Part shown: positions 1 to 9,694 of the stretch, one piece after another
How the letters are laid out: each line of letters starts with the position of its first letter
Numbering within the stretch: the first letter of the stretch is position 1
Origin: Simmondsia chinensis
Taxonomy: Eukaryota; Streptophyta; Magnoliopsida; Caryophyllales; Simmondsiaceae
DNA length: 64,000 nt
Reading direction: 5' to 3'
NCBI GenBank assembly: GCA_018398585.1
Contig: JAGTTD010000018.1
Coordinates: 1,805,501-1,869,500, forward strand
Made by a program: the position numbers and the translations under genes
Notes under the pieces: generated by a model
Databases searched by the model: none
The model's input: only the letters and a program-made list of their open reading frames with translations
Told to the model about the DNA's origin: nothing

Positions 1-441
1 AGCCACAAATTGCGGAATGGGAAACCTCAAACCTGCATCCAAAGCATCCACACTAACCCCAAAAAAGCCCGGAGGCGGGAACAAAGGACACTCTTCCTCC
101 TTGGGGCCTCGGATCTCGAAATCGTCAGGGAAAAAATACCTGGAATGTAACATTGCAACCCCCTCTTCACCCGCCGTTTGCTGCACAAAAGAACGGAGAG
201 GACGAGCTCGAAACGCCTCGGCAAACTCTTTGGCAAGCCCGGCCTGTTCCCTCGTCCAATGGGCAATAGGAGGACACTCATAAATAGACTCCGAGGAGGT
301 CCTGTCCGCTATTTGCTGCTCCAAAGAGAGAACATTCTGACAACCAGCAGAGACGTTACGTTCCCCAGCATAGACAACTATTTCCCCCGCGGATTGCTCA
401 GTTCGAACATCATGTTCACTTACCTTTGAAACCGCAACCAT
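1..441 (-). CDS. Partial antisense ORF of a Tat-like gypsy element (putative plant transposon domain)
   Basis: An uninterrupted frame of 147 codons starts at ATG 441-439 and runs off the left edge of the window. Residues near the edge include a DALDAGLRFPIPQF motif. This resembles the entry of the putative gypsy-type transposon domain (Pfam Transposase_28 style), where a conserved aromatic precedes a run such as AGLRFPLHPF. The ORF is antisense to the LTR that follows at about 1061-1726. Tat-clade Ty3/gypsy elements are known to carry extra ORFs, sometimes antisense and downstream of pol, and this layout fits. Its role in the element is unknown. The C-terminus lies outside the window. The domain assignment is from memory and would need an HMM search. 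Confidence 0.6.
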   Translation of the reverse strand, partial: MVAVSKVSEHDVRTEQSAGEIVVYAGERNVSAGCQNVLSLEQQIADRTSSESIYECPPIAHWTREQAGLAKEFAEAFRARPLRSFVQQTAGEEGVAMLHSRYFFPDDFEIRGPKEEECPLFPPPGFFGVSVDALDAGLRFPIPQFVA

Positions 442-1060
442 TTTCTCATATGACAAAAAGGAAAGAAATAAAAAATCAAAATCCGAACTCACTAGAGAAT
501 CAAAGGAGAGGAAATATTTGCACAAAAACGAACTCTAAGATTTCAGGACAAAAATAGAGGAAAGAAAAATGGAAATGGAGGATGAAGAAGACAATGCAAA
601 TGTGGGAAATGGGGTTCAAATTCAACGGCTAAGATCTATTAAAGGAAAAGAACGGTTCAGATCTTACTGATGGGACAGGCCCTGCCACGCGTCCATCCCA
701 GCCTGCAATACATTAATGACCCACACATCCCTTGCCGCCCTAAACCTAAGCTTCCGCCAAACATTGACAGCGTTAAGAACATGGCGGAACTACTCGGTCT
801 CGCCAACAACTCCCCAACACAAAGAAAGCCCGGCAAAGTCTCACATTTTCACCAGAAAGACGGGCAGAATCATCCCATCCCGCTAAATTATTTCCTAAAG
901 ACTAAGGAAGCTTCCACCATTATACCCACCAACTTGGCAGAGTTCTACTCTTGCGTCAATTCGCCAAAAGGGCTGGAGATAGTGCACCGGTTGAGAATGA
1001 TATACGCTCCACGAATGAACGTGAACCGGTACCCATTCATCCATGGAGTAGGGGGCTAAC

Positions 1061-1726
1061 TGATGAATATAAAAATATTAATACCAGGTCCCAGGGGTCA
1101 TTACCGCCCCTCTCTTGACCACTCCAAGGCGGTACCGGGTCCCAGGGGTCATTACCGCCCCTCTCTTGACCACTCCCAGGCGGTACCGGGTCCCAGGGGT
1201 CAATACTGCCCCTCTCTTGACCAATCCTAGGAGACACCGAGTCTAGGCACAACTACCGCCCCGAGAGCCACAATACCGCCTGCTTTGGCTACCGCCTACA
1301 GGCCTCGGTACCCATTCTCCTAGCTTCGTGTACCAACCGGGCAGTACCACAACCATCACCACCCAGGCTGTATCACCGCCTCTCTCAACCAATCGCCATG
1401 TAGACTGTAGCACCTCCCTTCCAACCAATCATTCACCTTCACTTCTCCATTAAGTAATGCTAGGCGGTACTGCCCCTAGCCCGGCTCTACCGTCCAGCAC
1501 CACCAGCTCCCCCTTTTCTATAAATACTAACATATTCCCCTCATTCATATTTACCAGGTATTATCTACTTTACGTATATTTATTATTGCTACCGCTTCTC
1601 CTACTGACTTAGGCATCGGAGGGGAACCACCGTGGGTCCCTCTGACGGCCTTGCTCGTTTTGCAGGTGATCCCGAGTTAAATGAGTAAGCAGCTACTTCC
1701 TCAAGTGAGGGTTGAGTCCCGCTCTC
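1061..1726 (+). repeat. Probable 3' LTR with three 51-bp tandem repeats in U3
   Basis: The LTR probably starts at TGATGAATATAAAAATATT, just after the purine tract, and ends near CTCTCA at 1726. Three direct repeats of 51 bp (1087-1137, 1138-1188, 1189-1239), each beginning GGTCCCAGGGGTCA, lie in the U3-like part. A TATA box (TATAAATA, 1519-1526) precedes the sequence CTGACTTAGGCATCGGAGGG (about 1603-1622), a type of run I recognise from LTRs of this clade. U3 tandem repeats often act as enhancers; that role here is inference. The 3' boundary is approximate. Confidence 0.5.
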
Positions 1727-1917
1727 ATCTAGAACCTAACCAAAAAATCTTGAAATACCTTCTTACAATTATGGCAATCTGTTGTCATAATTCACTGAAA
1801 GATTGTTAAAAACACAGATATGAAACATATATATTGCGAAAATTATTTGTTATGTGTCTCTTTTCACACATAAATTCATTGGTTTTCCAAGAAAAAAAAA
1901 TCATTGCATTTCCAAGG

Positions 1918-2140
1918 ATTAATCCCGACCTTCCATTATAATGGACGGCCAAGATTTATTGAATATTAAAGAAAAATAACAATTTACGGTCCATCTCCCT
2001 TCATGGGGTAGAAAGAAAGAAGGCGTAAGGAAGGGAAATTTTTTTATTTTTTCAATACTCATTAAATATTGGACGTAAATTATTATTTTTTTAGTGTTCA
2101 ACAAATCATGGCCGTCCATTACCATGGAGGGCCAGGATCC
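1918..2140. mobile_element. MITE with about 45-bp imperfect terminal inverted repeats
   Basis: The left end includes TAATGGACGGCCAAGATTTA. The right end, reverse complemented, includes TAATGGACGGCCATGATTTG. The two arms pair over roughly 45 bp around an AT-rich core of about 120 bp. No coding capacity. The target-site duplication is not clear, so the superfamily is not assigned. Confidence 0.6.
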
Positions 2141-2637
2141 GCCCCTCTCATGTTATATATGTATATTGAAATTTTAGAATATAAGGGATAAATTTCTATT
2201 AATTATTTTATTTAGCAAATTATTATATATAATTTCTGATTTATTCACAATACTTATGAGGGACCAAAACACAAGCACTCTTGCTAGGAGTTATATGTTG
2301 TCTCAAATCTGGTAAGCTTTTTGAGTTGTTGTTCGAAATAACACAAAATAAAAAAAATATATTTAAGAGTATAATTTTTGAAAAAATATTTTTTGAATTG
2401 GCACCCACGTGGACCAATAATGCTGCATCATTTTTTTAAAAATTTTAATTAATTTTTTAGTTTTTTCTAAGGATAAAAAGTTTAAATTTATGTATTTAAT
2501 TTATTTAAAATTTTTTTAAATAATTTAATTCAATTTATGTTTTAAAAATATTCAGATTTTAATTTAAAAATCACAAAATATGCATGTATAAAAACACATG
2601 CACAAAGTCTTAATCACTATCTCTATACAACATATCG

Positions 2638-2742
2638 AGTACCCCAAGTGCTCCCTCCTAAATAGGGTCAGAGGGGGGAGCGGATGTATGTAGTCTTCGC
2701 CCTTCAGGATATTACCCCTTAAGAGAGGTTGTTTTCAAGTAC
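2638..2742 (-). mobile_element. Body-only fragment of the 5S-headed SINE family
   Basis: A diverged minus-strand copy of the SINE body: the reverse complement of CCAAGTGCTCCC, then GGATGTATGTAGTCTTCGCC, then AGAGAGGTTGTTTTC. The 5S head is absent. The rest of 1727-3004 is AT-rich intergenic sequence in which I see no gene. Confidence 0.5.
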
Positions 2743-3004
2743 TATCAATTTGAGGGTGAGAACTTCCTTTAAGATTATCCATCCTATTACTACTCTTTTT
2801 CAAACACATTTAACTTTAAAATTCTAATAAAATTTGGCTGGCAACGTATTGATATCCTCCTTGGTCTAATCACTGTCTCTGACAGCAGTTAACAATGCAA
2901 GAATACCCCACCCAAAGGAGGTGGTATTCTTTAAGGAAACAGTGAAAATGACAAGACATCCAAACTTATTTCTTGAAAAATGTAAATTTGAGGTTTTTTT
3001 TAAA

Positions 3005-3389
3005 GGTTATTTACGTCAAATATTTTTATACTTTATCTATTATGTTAATTTAGTCTTTGTACTTTTAATTATATTAATTTAGTCCCTAAATAATATAAAA
3101 TGTGTCAGTTTAGTCATTTGATCAAATTTAAGTTATGTTAATGATATAATTTTGAACGGTAGAATTATATTACATGCAAGTAACTTATTATAAATTCATC
3201 GGTTTACTCAATTTAACCCAATTTAGGGCAACGGTCCATTAAAAATTTTAGTTAAACTTAACATAATTTTTCTATAAGGACTAAACTGACTTATTTTGAA
3301 TTGTACAGGGTCTAAATTGACATAATTAAAAGTATAAGAATTAAATTGACACAATGGATCAAGTACAAGAATCTTTGACATAAATAATC
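3005..3389. mobile_element. Long-TIR foldback element (family F2, Mutator-like)
   Basis: The left arm begins GGTTATTTACGTCAAA. The right end reads back as GATTATTTATGTCAAAGATT, and the arms stay complementary for more than 100 bp through reiterated TTTAGTCCTT-type words. A fuller copy is at 44987-45307 and half copies are at about 43775-43968 and 50349-50590. No ORF. A Mutator-like origin is inferred from arm length. Confidence 0.55.
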
Positions 3390-3721
3390 TTTTTTTTTAA
3401 TGTTATTTTGAATAACGGCTCAGCGTTTTTCTTAATGCTTATATGGTAAGAAATTATAATAGAATTTAAGTATATTTAGAAGTAAATTTATTTCTCAATT
3501 GGGCACTACATGTACAAACTTTGAAATACTCTAAAACATTTAATATTCAGTAACAATGCATGGATCCTCCATGTCAGCATTTACGTATCTGCTCAACTCT
3601 GAAGATTACCAGTTAACTTTTTTTTATTTCAGATGTTCGAGCACATTCAGACGAGTTTTACGAAACTTTATTTCTCGTCAGGACATTCCTTGTAAAGAGC
3701 CTAAAAACTCAACAGTATTTA

Positions 3722-4071
3722 CCCCCTGTTTGGCAACGGGGTAAAGGGGGGTAAATTTCTACCCCTGTTTGGCAAAGTTGTTCGAGAGGTAAAGGAGGGT
3801 AATGGGGGGTAATTTTTTACACCCCTTTACCCCCAATGGTAAGGGTAATTTTTAAAAAAATTTAACATTTTTACCCTTATTTTAACTATAACTCTCTTTA
3901 TCCTTACACCTTTACCCAATTGCCAAACAAGGGTAACTCATTTACCCCTCTTAATTTGACATATCCAAACAAGGGTAGAATATTACCTTACCTTTCCCCC
4001 CTTTACCCCTCTTTACCCTTACCCTCATTTACTCCTTTTGACCCTTATTTACCCTGTTGCCAAACAAAGCA
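3722..4071. mobile_element. Tourist-like (PIF/Harbinger) MITE, 350 bp, with TTA target duplication
   Basis: The ends CCCCCTGTTTGGCAACGGGG and TGCTTTGTTTGGCAACAGGG (right end reverse complemented) form 24-bp inverted repeats. The flanks are TTA on both sides (3719-3721 and 4072-4074), the 3-bp target size of PIF/Harbinger elements. The paralogous position in copy B (around 7350) lacks the insert and serves as an empty site. The interior is rich in GGGTAA/TTACCC words. Confidence 0.85.
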
Positions 4072-4371
4072 TTAATCTCTGCTGCCAATCAGTACCTTAT
4101 AATTCAACACTAACTCATTTAATTTGCTTAACTCTGAAGATGCTATTGATTAACTTTCTTCATTAACTGAGGTACCAATTTTCACATAACCCCGCGCATA
4201 TAATGCCCACTTTCTGCGTGCATCTTTTATTAGATAAAAAATTATCCCCTGTCACTGCATAATTAGTTTTCACTTCACGTGAATCCATATCTTACAGTTT
4301 AGCATTTATCTGACGAGAATAGCAGTTAACTTTCTTCATTAACTGACATACTATATCCGTAGAATCTCGCG

Positions 4372-4378
4372 TATATAA
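4372..4378 (+). promoter_or_regulatory. TATA box of mini-gene copy A
   Basis: TATATAA lies about 106 bp upstream of the ATG at 4484, in the context CGCGTATATAACACCC. The same motif at the same distance precedes copy B (7685-7691) and recurs in the units of the downstream arrays. Function as a core promoter is inferred from position and motif. Confidence 0.45.
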
Positions 4379-4483
4379 CACCCTGTACCTTTTCTGTCTT
4401 TCATTTGATTAAAAAGCATTTTTTTTCTGCTGTACACTAAGTTTGTTATACAATAGTCAGACTGCTCAGGGTACGGAAAAGCG

Positions 4484-5682
4484 ATGACTAAATCTCCTCC
4501 AAACCCAGAAGATGGAGAATTTTGGCTTCCATCATGTATTATCAATGAAATCGGACCTAATTTATTTGATCCAAGACTTCAAGTTACATTTGAACCTATC
4601 AGAGTGTCCGGTGCTCAGGTATGTCTTTTTTTATTATGCGTTGAAAGTTCAGTGTATATGCTTTAAATCGTGTAGCGAACTACTTTCTTATGACTTATTT
4701 TATCCTGATCGAGATAGTCTCGGGTATACAATGAAACCTCATCACAAAGTAAGATTGTAAGTAGAAAGAATAGATTTCTGAGATTGAAAAACAAGAGAAT
4801 TATATGATTTTTTTTTTACAAGTAATTAAATTTGCCATGGAGGGGGCACTGTAAGAAGGAAAAAACACCCCGTATGTCAGCACACAACCTTGACATTTGG
4901 GCATTGAGGTTTTCTGTAAGATCATGTATCGACGCACAATATTCAAAGAGTGTTTCTAGAATATATATGTCGATTGAGATACACACCAAGTATGTGTTGA
5001 CACACACCATGCCTGAGCCATTGACATGGAAGGGGCATTGTATAGAAGAGCAAATGTCTTTTGGAAGAAACACAACACTCTCAAAAGGCTACCAAAATAT
5101 TTTCCGAACTAAAAAAAAATTAAAAAAAAATTGTGCCAAATTACAACCAAAACCACCCTGTGTGTCGACACACTGCCTCGGCTTTTGGGCATTGAGGTTT
5201 TATGTAAGATCATGTATCGACACATAACAAATTTGAATTTGAATAATAGAGGGAAGATTTGAAATATTGCCGGAAAATTCAAATTTAAACCTGGAGGGAA
5301 ATTGTAAACGTGTCAATACTTTCTCCATCAAAAGAGCCTTGTCCTAAAGGGTCAAAATATTAACCCGTATTCAACGCCTATTTTGTGACACCTTTTCCGA
5401 CCAAATCATGATATCTTACCCCTATTTATAGAATGTTCAATTTTCTGAGCCGACACACTAGCTAATGCATTGAGGCTTTCTATAAGATCGTCTGTCGATA
5501 CGAAATATTCAGATATTGTTTCTAGAATATTTGTGTCGACACAAATTATGCTCGAGCCAAAACATTTCCAATTTATTTTCTTACTATTTCAATTTTTTTT
5601 TGTGTTTTTAATTTTATTTTTATTAATTAGGAAAAATATATTTCTAAGGAGAAATCCCATGGAACAGGAGTGTTTCATCCCC

Positions 5683-5732
<50 letters not shown>

Positions 5733-5762
5733 CCCAATTTCTTTGTTAATATGCATAAATGA
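4484..5762 (+). CDS. Two-exon mini-gene, copy A (DGEFWLP / GTGVF-type protein, truncated)
   Basis: Exon 1 is 4484-4618: 45 codons starting MTKSPPNPEDGEFWLPS and ending CAG before donor GTATGT, phase 0. Exon 2 is 5631-5762, starting right after acceptor TTAATTAG in phase 0 and ending in a stop. It contains KEKSHGTGVFHPPKRE and then an in-frame (AG)n expansion read as alternating Arg-Glu. The total is about 88 aa, and the intron is about 1.0 kb. From memory, the DGEFWLP start and GTGVF block recall an uncharacterised plant-specific family with GTGVFLPR motifs; this is unverified. Relative to that family the product would be short. It could be a decayed gene fragment. The frame is kept in both tandem copies, which argues mildly for a real or recently functional coding unit. 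Confidence 0.4.
4840..5560. repeat. Reiterated GTGTCGACAC-containing repeat, copy A
   Basis: Within the mini-gene intron, the phrase GTAAGATCATGTATCGAC occurs twice with flanking GCATTGAGG (about 4903 and 5190) and a relative occurs near 5467. It is associated with GTGTTGACACAC or GTGTCGACACAC palindromes. The counterpart in copy B spans about 8140-8640. A reverse-orientation relative is at about 44050-44340. The class of element is not recognised. Confidence 0.6.
5686..5728 (+). repeat. (AG)n microsatellite inside mini-gene A exon 2
   Basis: An uninterrupted AG run of about 40 bp replaces the sequence AGATGGCTAAACGCACTTCA found at the paralogous site in copy B (about 8788). The replacement keeps the reading frame. 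Confidence 0.9.
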
Positions 5763-6299
5763 TGTAATTATTAATATTGTATTATCGTTATAAATATAAT
5801 AATAAAAATAAAAAATAAATTTGCTGCAAGTTGTTACTTTATATTTTCAATGTTTGATTTTGCGTTACATTAATTTGGAGAGCATATGCCTGTTACAGTG
5901 CAAAATAGTCCCACATCAAAAAATACGAGGAAATGATACCAAGTTACGTATCAAATGAACTACTCCACCCATTACTAATTAATTTTGAGATGAAAATCCA
6001 ATTCAGTTGTAACAATGGTATCAAAACTCTCGATCCTTAGATCAATTCCAGTTACAACTGTTTTTTATTTCAGCGTTTATACATCTGCTCAACTCTGAAA
6101 GACACCCGTTAACTCTAGTCATTACAGAAATTATCATACAATTTACATTTAAACAAGCCAATCTTTATTTCTTATCTACGCATTCCATATAATGATCATG
6201 AAAAATAACAACTGCAATTAATATCCACTATCAGCGCATATCCTACAGTTTGGTACTTATTTGTTTAATTTGCTTAGCTCCGAAGAAAATACCGGCTTT

Positions 6300-7012
6300 T
6301 TTTTTTTAATGACATGCCAATTTTTTGCATAAGCCTATGCATATAAAGTCGACTTGCTCTATCTTTTATTTCATAAATATTAGTTAATTATGAAAAATTA
6401 TCACGTTAGTAATACACATCTTCATTAGAGGTCTATGACTTCTGACACGTAATAATCAAGAAAATTATTTAGATACTACGAGGATTAATCTTTTATACAC
6501 AAAAAGGCTATGATTAAATCTCCACCAAGCTCACAGAATGGAGAATTTTAATAGTAGTTAGCTTTCTTCATTAATTGACAAACCGTATCTGCAAAACCTC
6601 ATGTACGTATTTTTTTCTATCTTTTATCTGATGGAAAAGTAGTTTTTCTGTTGTACAATAAATTAGCTATATAATAATCAACTTGTTTAGTATGAAAAAA
6701 GCCATGATTAAATCTCCACTAAACCCAGAGGATGGAGAATTTTACACAACGAGAATACTAGTTAACTTTTTTTATTAACTGACATACTATATCTACAGAA
6801 CCCGGCGTATATAATGGCCGGTACTTTTTCTATCTTTTTATTTGATGGAAAACAAGTTTTCTCATGGTGAATTTTACATAACAAGAATACTAGTTAACTT
6901 TCTTCATTAACCGACATACCTTATCCGTAGACCTCGCGTATAATGCTAATTATTTTTTCTATATTTGCTGGAAAATTAGTTTTTCTGTTGTACAATAAGT
7001 TAGCTATATAAT
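6300..7012 (+). repeat. Promoter/exon-1 tandem array, copy A
   Basis: Two to three degenerate units of about 200 bp. Each contains a TATATAA-like box, a TTTTTCTATCTTTTATTTGATG block, TTGTACAATAAGTTAGCTAT, and an ATGATTAAATCTCCAC start region followed by GATGGAGAATTTT. These are relatives of the region from the promoter to codon 13 of the mini-gene. The duplication junction with copy B lies in the last unit, near 7012. Confidence 0.7.
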
Positions 7013-7795
7013 GGATAAAATACACGAATATTGGGCATAAATAATCCTTTTATTAATGTTATTTTGAATAACGGCTCGACCTTTTTCTTAATGCTTATAT
7101 GGTAAGAAATTATAATAGAATTTAAGTATATTTAGAAGTAAATTTATTTCTCAATTGGGCACTACATGTACAAACTTTGAAATACTCTAAAACATTTAAT
7201 ATTCAGTAACAACGCATGGATCCTCCATGTCAGCATTTATGTATCTGCTCAACTCTGACGATTACCAGTTAATTTTTCACATTTAGAAAAGATCAAACAA
7301 GCTTTATTTCTCATCCGGACATTCCTTGTAAAGAGCCTAAAAACTCAACTGTGTTTAATAGCTGCTGCCAATCAATACCCTACAATTCAGCACTAATGCC
7401 AATCAATACCCTACAATTCAGCACTAACTCATTTAATTTGCTTAACTCTGAAGATGATACTGATTAACTTTATTCATTAACTGACATACTAATTTTCACA
7501 TAACCCCGTGCATACAATGCCTATTTACTGCGTGCATCTTTTATTAGATAAAGAATATCCTCTGTCACTGCATAATTAGTTTTCATTTCACGTGAATCCA
7601 TATCTTACAGTTTAGCATTTATCTAATGAGAATAGCAGTTAACTTTCTTCATTAATTGACATACTACATCCGCAGAATCTCGCGTATATAACACCCGGTA
7701 CCTTTTCTGTCTTTCATTTGATTAAAAAGCATTTTTTTCTGTTGTACACTAAGTTAGTTATACAATAGTCAGACTGCTCAGAGTACGGAAAAGCG

Positions 7796-8847
7796 ATGAC
7801 TAAATCTCCTCCAAACCCAGAAGATGGAGAATTTTGGCTTCCATCTTGTATTATCAATGAAATCGGACCTAATTTATTTGATCCTAGATTTCAAAATACA
7901 TTTGAGCCTATCAGAGTATCCGGTGCTCAAGTATGTCTTTTTTTATTATTCGTTGAAAGTTCAGTGAATATGCTTTAAATCGTGTAGCAAACTACTTTTT
8001 TATGACTTATTTTATCCTGATCGAGATAGTCTTAGGTATACAACGAAACCTAATCACAAAGTAAGACTGTAAGTAGAAAGAATAGATTTTTGAGATTGAA
8101 AAACAATAGAATGATATATTTTTACAAGTAATTTAATCTGCTGCGGAGGGGGCACTGTATAGAAGAACAAGTGTCTTTTAGAAGAGACACAACCCTCCTA
8201 AAAGGCCACCAAAACATTTTCCATATGTCGTAAAAAACCGTGTCAAGTAATGGCCAAAATCAACTTGTGTGTCAACACACAACCTCAGCCTTCGGGCATT
8301 GAGGCTTTTGTAAGATCACGTATCGACATGCAACATTCAGAGAGTGTTTCTAGAATATGTGTGTTGACACACATCAAGTGCGTGTTGACACAAACCATGC
8401 CCGAGCCGTTGACACGGAAGGGGCATTATATAGAAGAACAGATGCCTTTTGAAAAAGACACAAAAGGCTACCAAAACATATCCCGAACATCAGAAAAAGC
8501 TACACCAATGGCCAAATCCACCATGCCTGTCAACACACAGCCTCAGCCTTTGGGCATTGAGTAAGATCGCGTGTCGACACGAAACATTCAAAAAGTATTT
8601 CTGGAATATATTTGTCGACATACACCATGCTCGAGCCAAATACTTTTTATTTATTTTCTAGTTTGAATTATTTTCTAACTAATTTAAATTTTTTTTTTTG
8701 TGTTATTATTTTATTTTTATTAATTAGGGAAAATATATTTATAAGGAGAAATCCCATGGAACAGGAGTGTTTCATCCCCCGAAGAGAGAGATGGCTAAAC
8801 GCACTTCAAGAGGAAATCCCAATTTCTTTGTTAATATGAATAAATGA
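7796..8847 (+). CDS. Two-exon mini-gene, copy B (DGEFWLP / GTGVF-type protein)
   Basis: Exon 1 is 7796-7930 (45 codons, donor CAA then GTATGT). Exon 2 is 8728-8847, after acceptor TTAATTAG: 39 codons and a stop, with KEKSHGTGVFHPPKREM. Splicing joins phase 0 to phase 0 for an 84-aa product. The intron is about 800 bp and carries the GTGTCGACAC repeats. Its TATA box is at 7685-7691. Differences from copy A in exon 1 are few and mostly conservative. The C-terminal half lacks the Arg-Glu run of copy A. Expression is untested; a pseudogene is the main alternative. Confidence 0.4.
8140..8640. repeat. Reiterated GTGTCGACAC-containing repeat, copy B
   Basis: Counterpart of the repeat at 4840-5560. 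The phrase GCATTGAGG followed by a GTAAGATC-type run and GTGTTGACACAC or GTGTCGACACG recurs at about 8297 and 8555 in the copy B mini-gene intron. Confidence 0.55.
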
Positions 8848-9023
8848 TGTAATTATTAATTAATTTTGGATTATCATTATAAATATAATAATAAAATATA
8901 TAAAATAAATTTGCTACAAATTGTTAATTTATATTTTCTATGTTTAATCTTGCGATTTACAAAATAGTCCCACATCGAAAAATACAAGGAAATGATACCA
9001 AGTTATGTATCAAATGGACTACT

Positions 9024-9162
9024 TGTTAGACTATATTGTATAGGTATCAATATTATATGTATTGAATCCATTGGGCCTGCTCTATGTATCTTGTATAGTC
9101 CATTCATTATTCTATAAATATACGAGAGGGCCACTGCTTTGGGTGTGCTTCTCATTCTTTCA
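9024..9162 (+). repeat. 5' LTR of the copia element
   Basis: 139 bp, TG...CA ends, directly followed by the tRNA-iMet primer-binding site. Contains TATAAATAT at about 9114, a candidate TATA box. Confidence 0.95.
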
Positions 9163-9694
9163 TGGTATCAGAGCCATCCCGAGTCCTCTCGTAAAGGCAA
9201 ACACTAGCCTTCATTTTTCTTTCGTACTTAAAAAAAAAAAAGGGAAATTAGGGGCAAAACGTGAACCCTAACCCTAACCCTAACTCTCCGTGTCCCACGG
9301 CGCCCCTCACCTGCGCCGCCACCCCCTAACTCTCTTCTCCTCCACACGGCGCCCCTCCCTTGTGCCGCCACAAGTCCGGCCACCACCCTCCCGTGCTGTG
9401 CTGCTGTCGCCCCTCTCCCGCACAAAACACTTGTCGATTCTCCCGCCGCCAGCACCACAGCCCTGGCTAACCCTAGCCCCCCACCGCCGGTTCGCCTCTT
9501 CTTTCCATTGACATGATGACAAACAACAACTCTTAGTCAATACCCATATGTGGCAACTGCTATAGGTTTTCAGCAACGACGACGACGGTTTCATGAGCCG
9601 ATATTTTATTTTCACGGATTTTAATTTTGACTTGGTAGCCCATTGTCCCAACACCGCTGAAGGCAAACCCTAGCCTTGAAGCGGTATTTTATTC

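Larger units (their letters stand above)
1..1726 (+). mobile_element. 3' end of a Ty3/gypsy (Tat-like) LTR retrotransposon
   Basis: The segment contains an antisense ORF (1-441), a non-coding spacer, a purine-rich run AGTAGGGGG at about 1047-1055 that can serve as polypurine tract, and a sequence with LTR organisation from TG at about 1061. A 129-codon plus-strand frame at 670-1059 lies in the spacer but has no recognisable domain, so I treat it as chance. The 5' part of the element, with gag-pol, would lie left of the window, so TSDs and age cannot be assessed. The clade call is an inference from the antisense ORF and from the LTR sequence style. Confidence 0.55.

Noticed and set aside
670..1059. 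129-codon plus-strand frame
   Set aside because: No recognisable domain. It sits in the spacer between the antisense ORF and the LTR, and its text looks like a by-product of GC-rich sequence.
9263..9285. Telomere-like CCCTAACCCTAACCCTAAC run
   Set aside because: It lies in the leader of the copia element, has the 6-bp rather than the plant 7-bp unit, and is only three units long. Not an interstitial telomere.
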